Of a DNA stretch of 64,000 bases, positions 19,330 through 31,221 are shown piece by piece; position 1 is the stretch's first letter; each line of letters starts with the position of its first letter. Below the pieces are notes generated by a model. That model searched no databases. It was not told the DNA's origin and was given only the letters and a program-made list of their open reading frames with translations. Both the position numbers and the translations under genes were made by a program. The stretch comes from Dermacentor variabilis (Eukaryota; Arthropoda; Arachnida; Ixodida; Ixodidae), in NCBI RefSeq assembly GCF_050947875.1, contig NC_134568.1, positions 265,389,815 to 265,453,814 of the forward strand, written 5' to 3'.

Positions 19330-21923
19330 AAAAAAGGTAAGGTTTGAGACGGCTAACATGGATGATGTCAGAGAGAGGTGAAGGCACCGTGGCATCCAGT
19401 GAAGACACTTCATATATGACAGGGGTCACCTGGAGAAGTATGCGGTAAGGGCCATAGTATCGCGAGACGAGTTTTTCCGAAAGACCAACACGCCGAGTTG
19501 GATACCAAACTGGCACAAGAGCACCTGGTTCGTAGTCCACGTCCTGATGGCGCTGGTCGTAACGGCACTTCTGGCGTGTCTGTGAAGCAGAAAGACGAAT
19601 GCAGGCAATCTGGCGTGCTTGGGTCGCTGTGGCTATAATATCCCGAGTGTATTCTGTCGGCGAGTCGAGTGTGGTCGAAAGGAGAGTCTCGAAAGGCAAA
19701 GTCAGCTCACGGCCGAAGAGGAGATAGAAGGGTGAATAGCCAGCTGTGTCGTGGCGCGAGGAATTGTAGGCGAACGTGACAAATGGTAGAGCAATGTCCC
19801 AGTCGTGATGATTGGAGGAAACACATTGCTAGCATGTCAGTTAATGTGCAGTTCAGGCGTTTGGTAAGACCGTTAGTTTGAGGATGGTAAACGGTAGTAA
19901 ATTTGTGTTTAGTAGCACATGATCAAAGTAGGTCGTCTATGACTTTGGCAAGGAAGTATCTTCTGCGATCGGTGAGAAGTTGACGAGGTGCACCGTGGTG
20001 TAAGATAACGTCATGAAGCAAAAAATCAGCGATGTCTGTAGCGCAGCTGGTCGGTAGGGCTCTAGTAATGGCATAGAGAGTTGTATAGTCCGTAGCGACG
20101 GCAATCCACCTATTTCCATAATTTGATATCGGGAATGGCTCGAAAAGATCAACGCCAACACGAAAGAAAGGGTCGGTCGGTATATCCAAAGGCTACAGCA
20201 GACCAGCAGGAGGCACATCTGGTCTTTTCCAACGTAGACACGACTCACATGCGGCAACATATCGCCGGACAGAGCGGTTGAGACAGGGCCAGAAAAACCA
20301 TCGCCAAATTCGGTCATAGGTACGCACGACGCCAAGGTGTCCAGCGGTGGGAACGTCGTGCAGTTGCTTCAGTACAATCTGTCGAAGATGAGACGGTATG
20401 ATGGCTAGGAGCTCGGGCCCATCAGGGTGCATGTTGCGGCGATACAGGATGCCATCTTGTAGCACGAACAAGTGAAGGGATGAGTCAGACAGATCAGAGA
20501 GCAGGCATTCGATAATGGGCCGTAATGATTCATCGTGTCGTTCAGCGCCAAACTCTTGCAAGGCAGAGAGTGAAAGAACGCAGATCGGTGCGACATCCAC
20601 TGAACAGTCCGGTACATTGAGGGGATGACGAGACATGCAGTTGGCGCCCTGATGTAAACAACCCAACTTGTAGACCACAGTGTATGTGTATTCCTGCAGC
20701 CGTAGGGCCCAACGATCAAGGCGTCCAGTGGGATCCTTGAAGGAGGAAAGCCAACAAAGGGCATGGTGATCGGTTGTAACTGTAAATGGTCGGCCATATA
20801 TGTAGGGTCGGAACTTGCCCACCGCCCAAATGAGGGCGAGGCACTCGCACTCAGTAATCGAGTAATTGCGCTCAGTGGGAGAGAGGAGGCGGCTGGCGTA
20901 GGTGATAACGCGGTTGTGCCCACATTGGTGTTGAGCTAAAGCTGCGCCGATGCTGTAGCCACTGGCGTCAGCATGGGTTTCTGTTGGAGAGGAGGCGTCA
21001 AAATGGGCGAGAACAGGAGGTGTGGTGAGCAGCATGATGAGCTGCGAGAAAGCAGGCACTTGTTCAGAGCCCCAACAGAAAGGAACGTCTTTCTTCAGGA
21101 GGTCAGTCAGGGGACGAGCAACATGGGCGAAATTTTCCACAAACCTGCGGAAGTAAGAGCAAAGGCCAATAAAGCTGCGAACATCTTTGGCACAAGTTGG
21201 TACAGGGAAATTCTGCACAGCATGAACTTTAGCGGGGTCGGGGTGAATGCCTGACGAATCGACGAGATGTCCGAGCATGGTTATTTGGCGGTGACCGAAG
21301 TGGCACTTGGATGAGTTGAGCTGCAAGCCAGCGGTGCGAAAAACAGAAAGAACAGATGAAAGTCTTTCAAGATGAGCCACAAAAGTGGAAGAGAATACGA
21401 TGACATCATCCAAGTAACACAAACAGATGGCCCATTTCAAACCACGCAAGAGCATGTCCATCATCTGTTCAAAGGTCACCGGGGTATTGCACAAGCCAAA
21501 AGGCATTACCCGGAACTGATATAGGCCATCTGGTGTGATGAATGCGGTCTTTTCACGGTCCATTTCATCCACTGCAATTTGTCAATATCCAGAGCGAAGG
21601 TCTATTGATGAAAAATAAGTGGCACCGTGGAGACAATCTAGAGCATCGTCAATGTGGGGAAGTGGATAAGCATCTTTCTTGGTTATGGTGTTTAGATGAT
21701 GATAGTCAACACAGGATTGCCAACTGGTATCCTTCTTTTCGACGAGAACAACACGGGAAGCCCACGGGCTGGAAGAATGTTCAATGATCCCTTTGGCAAG
21801 CATCTTGTCAACCTCGCCCTGGATAACTTGTCGCTCAGAGGGCAACACCCGGTATGGGCGTCGGCGAACAGGTGCTGAATCGCCGGTATTTATACGATGC
21901 TTCACGACCGTAATTTGACACAA
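19330..21923 (-). pseudogene. gypsy pol: RT-RNase H-integrase, broken
   Basis: RT starts near 21923; a TGA at 21582-21584 replaces the Trp of SGYWQI; the catalytic YLDD is at 21405-21416. RNase H (THADASGYSIGAALAQ) follows, then integrase with its HHCC finger (HDVPTAGH..C..C, about 20220-20330). A TAG at 20193 replaces the Gln found in the homologue near 54500. In the catalytic core the TNGLTERL segment reads TNGLTKRL (about 19865), so the third acidic residue is lost. A chromodomain-like or C-terminal tail (GPYRILLQV, HVSRLKPY) lies at 19330-19460. Confidence 0.8.
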
Positions 21924-22499
21924 AGGGCGATCGTTCAGGTAAAAAATGTGGGACTAGGACTTGAGGAGGCCACGGAGCTCTGCGGCTTGTTGGGTTGAGA
22001 GGTCCGGTGCAATCATCTTTGTAAAGTCGTCAGTCAGGGCAGATGCAGAAGGCAAAGAATGGGCATGAAGACGGCGCAACAGATAGAACGGAAATGTGGC
22101 ACTCATGTGACGGTGACAACGTGGCAAGAGACATGCCTCGAGGAAGTACTTGTGGGCACTGTACGAAATTTAGGATGGGAAGACATGTCGATTGTCCACA
22201 ACAGAAACGATGGTATGTGGGAAGGAGACACTGTGAGAAAGCAGGACTGAAGTCGCGGGAGTAAGGACATAGTTTCCGGCAGGTACAGGTGGGCAGGCTA
22301 AAACAGGGATGCAGGTTGCTGCTAGAGATGGCAGGTGAATAAAATCTGTGGGACAAAGCCGAGTTGCAGCTTGAGCAGGAAGGTCAACGGGAACAGGTAG
22401 GGGTAGGTCAAGTTGTACAACACCGGCTGAACAGTCAATCTGAGCAGAATGGGCAGCCAAAAAGTCGAGTCCGAGGATCACTTAGTGAGGGCAACGCTC

Positions 22500-23917
22500 G
22501 AGCACACTAAACAAAGAGGACGTGTGGCGACTGGCGACACTGACGCGAGCAGTACACATTCCAAGCACAGCCGGAGTTCCACCGTCGGCGACCTGGAGCA
22601 GTCGAGTCGGAGCAGGAGTAAGTACTTTCTTCAAGCACGTTCGAAGCTCCGCACTCATGACGGAAATTTGGGCTCCAGTGTCGACAAGTGCTGTAACGGG
22701 AAAACCGTCCACGCCCAGAAGGTTCCGATCAGTAGGCAGAATCAGCAGAGGAATTTTAGGCCGGGGTTCTAGAGCAGCGCCACCTGCAAGAGCTGCCCCA
22801 GCTAGTTTCCCGTTGGAGAGCGGCGGCGGTAAGCTGGGCATGGAGAGCGACGCAGCTGGGGCGAACGGGAGCGGCAAGCATGTAGTGATGGCAAGTGGCT
22901 AGTCGCGGTGGCTCGAAGTGTGTCTTCAACCTCGGTGGAGAGTGGGCTGGCCAGGAACTTCGACAGTGGCGAGAGATGTGGTCCACGCATCCACAGTAAA
23001 AGCAGATGGGTCTATCGTTATGTGTGCGCCACTCGGCCGGGTTGCGATAGCTCGGATATGGACCGTATTGGCACCGGTGAACAGGGGCAGAGGCAGCAGA
23101 CAAAGCAAAGTCAAGATGGCTGTTGGAGCAGGTGGATGGAAGACCCACATTGGCAAGTTCTTGGCGAATGACCGACTGGATGAGAGACACAAGCGGCCGG
23201 GAACCGTCAAAGCATTGCATCACTGGCGTGGCAGGAGACGCTGCTTCGATTTCTCGCCGAACGATACGTACGACATTCTCACAGGAGGTGGGCTCACGTG
23301 GTGGACAAATGTCTTTGCACGTCGATGAAGCTGCGGAATTGGGTAGACGCGTAAACTGTTTAACTATGTGGCGACTCTTTGCTTCTTCAAAGTGGCAACA
23401 TTCGTTAATGATCTCATTGGCCATTGCTTTATTCTTGTAAAGAAGGAAGTTAAACACGTCGTCCGCAACGCCTTTTAAAACGTGGCTCAACTTGTCTACC
23501 TATGCCATATTGTTATCCACTTTGCAGCAAGAGCGAGGATGTCCTGGATACATGCCACATAATATTCAGTGGACGTCTGTGCACGGGTCCCAAGGTCCTT
23601 CTTCGCAGCAAGTTGGCGGCCGACGGGCTTGCCAAACAAATCTACAAGCTTCTGTTTGCACTGGTCCCAACTCGTAATCTCTTCTTCGTGTGTTTCGAAC
23701 CAGACCCGTGCGGTTTTCTTGAGGTAGAATATTGTGTTAGCCAGCATAAGCTTGTTATCCCACCTGTTGTGGCGCTGATCCATTTGCAATTCTGCAACCA
23801 GTCATTGACATCAACATCGTCAATCCCGGAAAACATGCCAGGGTCACGAGGCTGGGCCAAGATGACCGTCGGTGGCGACGACGGGACCGTGGTTGAACTC
23901 TCTCCTTCGGATGACAT
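22500..23917 (-). pseudogene. gypsy gag and protease region, frameshifted
   Basis: The start at 23917 is followed by an acidic N terminus (MSSEGESSTTVPSS, then PTVILAQPRDPGMFSG), then the capsid-like gag segment (YLKKTARVWFETHEEEITSW, about 23720) in another frame, and a CCHC zinc knuckle (CFYCGCVDHISRHC, about 22945-22990). The protease active site is VDTGAQ with Asp at about 22682. A stop interrupts the frame at 22479-22481, just before the conserved ILGLDF segment. Gag would form the particle and the aspartic protease would process the polyprotein; neither is intact. Confidence 0.75.
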
Positions 23918-23987
23918 GGCAGCCAGGTTATGTCCGCTGCAGAGCTCTTGTCTTGCGCAAGTGATTACCCCGTACCTCCACCAATGA

Positions 23988-24138
23988 TGTTACGGGAAGG
24001 AAGAAGCATGCGTCTATTCACAGATGACTTTTAATGGCTGAGCAAGCAAGCGTAGAGCAGCGATAACCCCAAACTCTTCTTCGTCGTCTCCAATGCCACC
24101 ATCAGCGTACTCTTCTTTTCACATTACCAACTGTGACA
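23988..24138 (-). repeat. 5' LTR (right end in window) of gypsy 19-24 kb
   Basis: 151 bp with plus-strand ends TGTTACGG...TGTGACA. The LTR is unusually short for a gypsy element but similar in size to the other LTRs here (130-167 bp). Confidence 0.85.
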
Positions 24139-24869
24139 ATATTGAGGCTATATGATGTATAGATGTATGTTCAATACTGCCGGTGCCAAAATCTGCACTG
24201 GAAGGTCTAACGGCTGTTCCACCACTGTGAGTGTTAGCAGTATGTGTGAATTACATCATTCTCCATTTTCATTAGGGTTGCAGGAAGACACTTCATCACT
24301 AAGCGCTCCATGGTGGTAGGTAGGGAGGGGGGCTTTATGGGGTCACTCGCTTCCCTTTAGAGCTGCCCTGATATACTCTCATTGATTGAACACATTAAGT
24401 ATAACCTTGGTGTATTAATATTTAGTTTCATACAAAATCCAATGCTTCTGTGCATCTTAAACCATAAGTAATAAGAATAACACTAGTAATTCCTCCGAGA
24501 GCAGCTTTTTCACTACCAAAGACTTGTACAAATTAAGGAAAGCAGAGAATCAGCTCTTTAGCTGTACAAAATCTGCAACAAGCTACCTCATTGGTCAAAT
24601 AATGTTTGGCACCATTTAATGTCTCTAACAAATCTTAATAATTTTTGTCAAAATACTCTTGGCATCATTGCCTGCTCAAAAATATTTCAATGGTTTTCCT
24701 CACTGTAAATTTTTTTAGACTGTGGTATATTTTGCTTTTTACAGTTTGTCTCTCATAAGCACATAATTTACACCATTGCTTGGTATATATTGATGCCCTT
24801 ACGGTTTATCTTAATTATCTCGCCTTCTAAAGGTACTGAAAATTGGGCAAATTGGTAGCTACTTATTCT
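24139..24869. other. No supported feature
   Basis: AT-rich intron-like sequence with no ORF, repeat end or exon that can be supported. Confidence 0.4.
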
Positions 24870-24974
24870 GAAACTGCAGCGCACACAACAAATGAGACAC
24901 AAGGCAAAGGTAACACACAAGTGCTGTGTGTTACTTTTGCTTCGTGTCTGGCTTGTTGTGTGTGCTGCAGTTTC
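24870..24974. repeat. 105-bp near-perfect hairpin
   Basis: The arms start GAAACTGCAGCGCACACAAC and end with its reverse complement GTTGTGTGTGCTGCAGTTTC. About 48 bp pair with roughly seven mismatches, most of which are G-U tolerated, around a loop near 24920. It could be a tiny foldback transposon or a small-RNA precursor. No target duplication is obvious. Confidence 0.65.
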
Positions 24975-25500
24975 ATAATGTATCTCTCCATTTCAATTTC
25001 ATTCCTACTCTGGCTAACAATACAGATGACTTCTACACTAATGTGTTATGTTTGCATGCTGCATTTTGTGCCTACCATTGATGCCTAACAGACATCTTTT
25101 ATGAATGTGTTAACAAGAGGTCCCACTGCAGCATTATTTTTGGGGGACCCTTTTTTGCATATTTGTCTAAAATACATTCTGCTTTATAGTAATAACTAAT
25201 AAAGTGAAGCAGAAAAATAATGCATCAGGAACTGGGAGAAACAAACATTGCAAAAAAAATATTGTGACAGGACTGAAGCAAAAATTCATTTCAGACAATG
25301 TGAATCATGTATCTGCATACGCTGATTTGTTTTCTTTATGTCAACTGATGTCTAGGGGTGCCAACTAGATTTTACAAAAATATTGTAGCAGAAATGATCT
25401 AAGAATGTTGTCAAAGTAAATAGCTAATCCAAGCCACAGAAATCAAATGGACACACTAGCAGTACTTCCAAAGTACACTGCTGATGTTGATAATGGTGTT
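24975..25500. other. No supported feature
   Basis: AT-rich sequence without recognisable coding or repeat structure. Confidence 0.4.
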
Positions 25501-25654
25501 TATCACCGACATGTTTTGGCAGACAGCATGACAGCATGATGACAATGATGGTATGATGACAATAGAACGATGACAGCATGACGACAGTAACAAGACATCA
25601 GCTCTGCACCTGTGCTTTCACTTCTCCAACTATTCGGTTTAAAAATCATGCAGA

Positions 25655-25880
25655 TCCCCCATGCAGCGTTAGTCAATCTAAGTGAAGCTGTGGCGAGCTG
25701 GCAAGACAAAATAGTGCATTTTGACAAGGCAAAGGACTTCTGCAAAGAACACGCCTTGCAATCATCAGCCCAGGCACCGGGGAAACGTGACACATCGCCA
25801 CCACCGACCATAGCATCCAAACTTTCAGACACTGCACATGCTGTCACAAAGCTCCCATTGCGACGGCATGGGCATCTCAA
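25655..25880 (+). CDS. Possible exon of unknown protein, plus strand
   Basis: A pyrimidine-containing acceptor ending AAAAATCATGCAG precedes an open frame of 75 codons ending at a donor-like AAAGG|GTTAGT. The peptide has a helical stretch (NLSEAVASWQDKIVHFDKAK) and a Ser/Pro-rich part (KRDTSPPPTIASKLSD). The opposite strand is also open across the segment, so strand is not secure. No family recognised. Confidence 0.25.
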
Positions 25881-26535
25881 AGGGTTAGTTGGCAACAGGC
25901 CCTGCACCACAACTCAGTTGTGCGAGAGCACATGCCTTCAGTAGAAAAAGTCCAACCATGAAAATGGGTGAAAGAGCCAAAGAAAGCCATTCGCTTTGAA
26001 AGTTTAAGTCCCAACTTGATCCTATGAGGTCAGCCATTTGTCGCAGATTCAGGCTTGATCGGACCAAACTGTGTCTCCTTTCAGAGTATGGGCATGTTAT
26101 GAATCTTGAATAACATGCAACTTGCAATTGCCCAAACCTCAACCTTGCCAAAAAAAAATCAAAATAACGCAGATTTCACCAACGCATTCCTCTGCTTCAA
26201 TTTTAAGTAAGCAAATTTTGCTTGAAAGATCTAAGCACTACACAAAGCTTCTTTGTTTTTTATTTCAATTGCAAGAACACATGTACAGCAGGTTAGCTAA
26301 ATAGCTTTATAGTTCAATTTCTTTTTCTTTTTTTTCCACCCTGTTTAATTAGGTAAAAATGACAGCACAAAAGAATTTAAAAAAGTATAATGGTTTCAGT
26401 ACTATGTGAATTCCATATGCGCTGACCTATCTTTTCAACAGAAACCAAAAGTTTGATTGATATCTTTCCCTGCAGTAACAACAGACAGAATGGCTGGACA
26501 ATATGGGCCAATTAAATCCAATAAATTTGTATTTG
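25881..26535. other. No supported feature
   Basis: It includes an 88-codon minus-strand frame (25885-26151) with no motif. Probably intron. Confidence 0.35.
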
Positions 26536-26540
26536 AAATG

Positions 26541-26868
26541 GGCCTAGTTGTAGAGCACCTGTCTCAGCTGCAGGAGGTTGTGGGTTTGGTTCCCACCACA
26601 GCCGAGCACCCACTCGTTTAAATGGGCACAAGTGTACCCCGGCCTGGTGTTTAGTTTCCTTCAGGGGTGATACGCTTGGGAAAAGGAGCCTGCACCCTAA
26701 CTTCCCGTCGCAACCTTTATAAGCACAAAAACGTTTGGGCTGCTCCCATGGTGGCCATTTTCCATGTGGCGTCCCAAAAGCACCTGTTGAAGTGGGGACG
26801 CCATCAGATTGGAGACAAAGATGGCTTCTAAGACATGGCAAATTTTCATTTCGCACTGAAGAGGCTGG
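26541..26868 (+). mobile_element. tRNA-headed SINE-like repeat, second family
   Basis: The plus strand begins with a tRNA-like head (CTAGTTGTAGAGCACCTGTC, then GTGGGTTTGGTTCCCACC as box B) followed by about 260 bp of body unlike the Ruka-like SINEs (GTGTACCCCGGCCTGGTGTT, then GGTGATACGCTTGGGAAAAG). The 3' border near TTTTCATTTCGC is approximate and no target duplication was found. Confidence 0.55.
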
Positions 26869-26957
26869 TTCACCTATCACAAGTTTTTATGCAAGTAAGT
26901 AAAGTGTATTTAATGTCATGAAAATAAGCTCTCAACAACTGCCTCAACAAAACCTAC

Positions 26958-27038
26958 TTCTTGAACAGCCAGGTTGAGCCGGTCTTTGAGTGAGCTGAGC
27001 TCCTGGTCCCTTTGCTCATTTCCACTTGGAAGACACTT
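26958..27038 (-). CDS. Short internal exon, coiled-coil character
   Basis: The acceptor CTTTAATTTTCAG and donor CAAGAA|GTAGGT bound 81 nt, 27 codons, phase 0 at both ends. The peptide (KCLPSGNEQRDQELSSLKDR, then LNLAVQE) has coiled-coil-like charge and leucine spacing. Its end fits the start of 16741-16803. A candidate preceding exon lies at 28789-28829. No family recognised. Confidence 0.55.
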
Positions 27039-27146
27039 CTGAAAATTAAAGCAAGATGTAAATTGCATACGTTCAGGATGAAGGCCTCAAAAATTGCTCC
27101 CAGGACTATTGATGGCAGACCATACGTTAGATAAAAGGAAAAACTG

Positions 27147-27304
27147 TCATCCACCTATATGTAGCATGAAGCTACAAAGGAAACCCATACGAGTTTCTCA
27201 GAAAGAAAGCTTCACAGTTGAAGAAAAATATGTCCTAGTCTGAGATTTGAACCCAGTACCAACACCTTTTCGAGTGGTTGCTCTACCATCTGAGCTAATC
27301 AGGA
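27147..27304 (-). mobile_element. tRNA-headed SINE, third family
   Basis: The reverse strand starts with a tRNA-like head (TTAGCTCAGATGGTAGAGCA and GGGTTCAAATCTCA), then a body with TTTTTCTTCAACTGTGAAGC, CTCGTATGGGTTTCCTTTG and GTAGCTTCATGCTACATATA. This is a compact element distinct from the Ruka-like type. The ends are estimated. Confidence 0.6.
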
Positions 27305-27372
27305 GGCTAGTAAATCGCAGTGCAGGGGTGAATTAATGGTCAACTTGAAGTGCAGGGACATAGGGAAACAAA

Positions 27373-27570
27373 AAAAGAATTATTGGGTTTCACATGCCAA
27401 AACCACGATTTGATCATAAGGCATGCCACAGTGGGAGACTCCAGAATAATTTGGAGCACCAGTTCTTTAATATGCCTAAGTACACTGGTGCATTTCGCCC
27501 CGACTGAAATGTGGCCGCCACGGCCGGGATTCGATCCCACAACCTCGTGCTTAGCAGCCCGACACCATAC
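27373..27570 (-). mobile_element. Ruka-like SINE, 5'-truncated
   Basis: Read on the minus strand, the body (GGGATCGAATCCCGGCCGTG, GGGGCGAAATGC, TTTTGGCATGTGAAACCC) matches the family, but the first part of the tRNA-like head is missing at about 27570. The A-rich 3' end is near 27370. Confidence 0.7.
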
Positions 27571-28484
27571 AGGAAATTTTTAACTGAACATGAACCGATA
27601 TCTCTGAAATGTATTTCAGCTCATACTAAACCTGAACAAGGGAAAGAAATAAATAAAAAAATACCAGTTTTGAATGAAAGAATTCAAGCAAGCATATTGG
27701 GTGAAGTGGATACGAGAAATGCATTAGGCTAAACAAAACAGGTTTCTTTCCGTACTTGGCCCACGCCACTTGCAGCCACTAAGATGTGTGTGTTGTAAGA
27801 TGTTATGTGTTCAACTTGGTAAAGATACTGCATATATGCCAAAAACTATGGGCACCTATGTTCAACTTTGCCACTCTAGCTGTGCCCTATGGCCAAAACA
27901 TTTTTCAAAAATCTTCAAAGGAATGCCAAAATTCTCGTAAGTGAAACAGCTGTATAAAAAGATCTCGACTGCAGCAAGGGTGCTGCCAATGCACTGTGCT
28001 GGCAATACTTTCAAATGCAAGTTAAGCAAATCATAAACCAGAGAACACCTGCAGAAATTATCTCAAGCACGCGAGAATGGAACCACACCGAATGCGATTC
28101 GTGATGTCAAACATTAATGTTGCCAGACTGCTGTATGGTCCTAGTGCGATATAAAAAAAATTTTATAACGTGCCATACCAAATACACTGAAAATTTCCCG
28201 GTGTGGGATGTTTATGGATTAACTGCAATGCACAGTTCATGTTCCAATATTTGATGTCATGGTCCTTTTAAGGCACAGCACCAGGAAACATAAAGAGCAG
28301 AGAAAAGAGGTGCCTATGGAAAAAACTTTGGAAGGCAACCATAGGAGCAGTAAGCATAACACTGCAGCTCAGAGTAAAAATGCTGCTGTAGTGGTGGCAC
28401 AAATTGTATGGGATAGAATACTCTTAGGTGTCATGTGCTATAACTTCCCATTTTCCCAGAGAAGAGCTGCAATTAAGCAGTTTA
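27571..28484. other. No supported feature
   Basis: Intron-like sequence. The plus-strand frame at 28259-28537 runs into the next SINE and is not supported. Confidence 0.4.
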
Positions 28485-28496
28485 ACATAATTCTGA

Positions 28497-28734
28497 CCTG
28501 CCATGGTTGCTTAGTGGCTGAGGTTTTGGGCTGCTAACCATGAGCTTGCGGGATCGAATCATGGCCACAGCGACCGCATTTCGATGGGGTGAAATTTGAA
28601 AACACCCGTGTACTTAGATTCAGGTGCGCATTAAAGACCCCAGATGGTCCAAATTTCTGGAGTCCCCCACTACAGCATGCATCAAAATCAGATCATAGGT
28701 TTAGCACGTAAAAGCCCATAATGTTAATTTTTTT
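28497..28734 (+). mobile_element. Ruka-like SINE with 12-bp target duplication
   Basis: A complete plus-strand copy: head CCTGCCATGGTTGCTTAGTG, box-B-like GCGGGATCGAATCATGG, body and a T-rich end. Perfect direct repeats ACATAATTCTGA flank it at 28485-28496 and 28735-28746. Confidence 0.88.
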
Positions 28735-28788
28735 ACATAATTCTGAATGTAAAGAAAAATATTTTGTGGCATGCACATTAATGCTTAC

Positions 28789-28829
28789 TTTCACATCTCT
28801 ATAGTACTGTTGTTTCTTGAGCAATGTGA
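28789..28829 (-). CDS. Candidate short internal exon
   Basis: The acceptor TTTTGATGCATTTCCAG and donor GTGAAA|GTAAGC bound 41 nt whose only open frame gives TLLKKQQYYRDVK after two completing bases. It ends in phase 0, fitting 26958-27038. It needs an unseen upstream exon ending in phase 1. The short size makes this tentative. Confidence 0.3.
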
Positions 28830-29018
28830 CTGGAAATGCATCAAAATTCATGGCAGCAAGCACAAGCAGCTCGGAAGAACCGTGCCACAATTAATCATAC
28901 GTAAAAAGTGAGATTTATTATATCAGGCTATTTGCATGTAGAATCAATGCAGTATCCTGTTTTGCTTAAGCAGCAGCACTTGCGTGCAGTTGTGCAATAC
29001 AGAGAAACGTGAAACACA

Positions 29019-29836
29019 CAGGGTGTTTTTTTAGCCTATACAGATTTTTTATTAAATGCAGTGAACGTGGAATTTATTGCGGAGGAGTTGTTAAGTGAGG
29101 TACACATATTTTATCGCTATTAACAAAATCTTAAAAGGGCTAGTTAATAAAATGTGCTAATTATTTAAAAATGAAAACCACGAGTGGAGACATGGCAATA
29201 TTGAAGGCCGTCACGTTTTAATGCAACTACATTTCTAAAAAATTTTGAAAATTGCACTAATTCAAGATAATTATTGCATTTCCACATGTTTTCAACACAT
29301 TTCAACACATTAGGCTGCTACGGTATTCTATTAGAAACTGTTAGAAACGCCCTATGATGTAGTGCATGACGAAGTTTGAATGATGACGTGTCACAGCAGA
29401 TGCTTATCACGAAAAACATGCCGTATCAGTATTTGTTGTGACAGGTCACCATTGAAACTTGGTCCTGCACTACTTCACATGGCATTTCCATCTGACGTGA
29501 TAGTAGGGCTGCCGTTTGGCCGCTTTCGTCGCATTAGGTTTTAATATTGCCTGCAGTGAGGGCTAAAATTTTATTATGAGTATCTTGAATTAGGTGCTAT
29601 TTTCAATATTAAAACACACAGAGAGAGAAAGAAAGTGTGAGAGAGAGACAAAACTCAGAGTGCCCTAAATTGTGACTACCTGAAAATTTTCCATATAATC
29701 AAGTGTCCCCGGGGGTCTTGTCGAACTTACACTATTGTGGCAAAGTATATCCACCTTGCCTAACAACTCCTCTGCAGAAATGCCACATTTGCTACGCTCA
29801 TAGCAGTTTCATAAAAAATCTGTCTAACACCTACTG
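29019..29836. mobile_element. Foldback element, third copy type (CAGGGTG/CACCTACTG ends)
   Basis: The left arm (CAGATTTTTTATTAAATGCAG, then GGAGGAGTTGTTAAGTGAGG) is matched in reverse by the right arm (CTTGCCTAACAACTCCTC, then AAAAAATCTGT). TA follows the right end at 29837. The interior is AT-rich with no ORF. It belongs to a different family from the pair at 1707 and 51078, though the CAGGGTGT start is similar. The left border is less certain. Confidence 0.55.
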
Positions 29837-29838
29837 TA

Positions 29839-30777
29839 TTGTCTTGAGCAAGTGAGGTGAAAATTTGCAATGGTGTCTCATTTTTGGGTATTTCTGTTAG
29901 CAAGATGTTTTAAACTGCCCATGGTGATTGTGCTACGTGCTTTTTATTGCCTTCTGCACATTACAATGCATATGAAACAAGCTGTGTTTATTTGTTCAAG
30001 ACTTGTTCACATCATTTTTATTAAGCATGGCTCAGTATCAATCTACATGTATAATGCCTGGTATCAGTTCTCCATTTTTTGTCCTTTGACTTATCTATGT
30101 AGTCACCGCAAAACTGCTTCATTATTGCTAGCAGCATTTTGTTGTGAAATTCCTGATTTATGGAAGAACAAAATCACCCATTAACTTAATCAGTACCACT
30201 TGTTTTTTCATGTTTACAAAATTAGTGCCTAATTTCATGCACTTATTAGAGATCATAACAATAAAAAGAAATACATAATATAAGTGATTATGTGCATAAT
30301 AAAAAGCATCTAATGCTGCATGCCTCCCCAGACAACACTTTTGTATCGCACCCATCATCACATGTTTACCCTCTTAGTTGCTGTTATTCACATGTATGTA
30401 TGTTCAACTTGAAATACATAAAGCCAGCTATATTAAGTTACGGCTAGAGGAAGCATATATGTTTGTTGCATCTATGTAACATTAAATTTACATGCTTGTA
30501 ACCTGATGAAACATCCTGTCCTGTCCCCCACATGCCAGTGCCATGTGCCAACCATTTACAATTACTCAGGGTGAGAACTTGCCCACAGAAGACCTTGTTG
30601 ATAGTCTACATTCACCATATTCTGTAACAACATGCGAGGCGGAAGGTCAAGTGTGCAGAGTTAAACCGGCTCAACAGGTTCGATGGTGTGGAACCAGTTT
30701 GATAACTGTTATATTACTTCATTTCTCCAAATATTAACTGCACCAGAGGCACACTAACAGCTTGAGCCTGGACATGG
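29839..30777. other. No supported feature
   Basis: AT-rich sequence; plus-strand open frames (29870-30184 and 30543-30737) have no recognisable domain and no clean exon borders. Confidence 0.35.
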
Positions 30778-30985
30778 ACCAAAGGAACACTTTTTTTTTC
30801 ACACACTAATTATAATGTGTACTGACTAATTTAGAAATGATAAGATGCGCTCTTGCTTGCTCTCATTTGGTCACATTTTAGTCTGCACTAACTGTACAGA
30901 ATTAAAAACATTTTGGCTGAACTTGTTGGGCTATTTAAACTACAACTTCTCACAATTCCCATAGTAGCCGGTGCCATAGGCCATT

Positions 30986-31221
30986 AAAAAATTAAATTAT
31001 GGGGATTAACGTGCCAAAACCACTTTCTGATTATGAGACACGCCGTAGTGGAAGTCTCCGGAAATTTTGACCACCTGGGGTTCTTTAACGTGCACCTAAA
31101 TGTAAGTACATGAGTGTTTTCGCATCTCGCCCCCGTCGAAAAGCGGCCACTGCAGCCGGGATTCGATCCCGCAACTTCGTGCTCAGCAGCCCAACACTAT
31201 AGCCACTGAGCAACCACGGCG
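30986..31221 (-). mobile_element. Ruka-like SINE inserted in copy A only
   Basis: A complete minus-strand copy flanked by a 16-bp direct repeat GGTGCCATAGGCCATT at 30970-30985 and 31222-31237. Copy B of the duplication has the single, empty site at 45719-45734. The copy is close to the family consensus. Confidence 0.93.

Larger units (their letters stand above)
19161..24138 (-). mobile_element. Ty3/gypsy LTR retrotransposon, both LTRs, 4-bp target duplication
   Basis: The two LTRs (19161-19315 and 23988-24138) enclose gag-protease-RT-RNase H-integrase read on the minus strand. ATAT lies directly outside both LTRs. Next to the left LTR is a purine tract (GGGGGTGA on the minus strand). Next to the right LTR, after a 4-nt TCAT spacer, is TGGTGGAGGTACGGGG, a primer-binding-site candidate starting with TGG. 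The element is 4978 bp long and related to the one at 53446-58700. All protein frames are broken. Confidence 0.9.
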
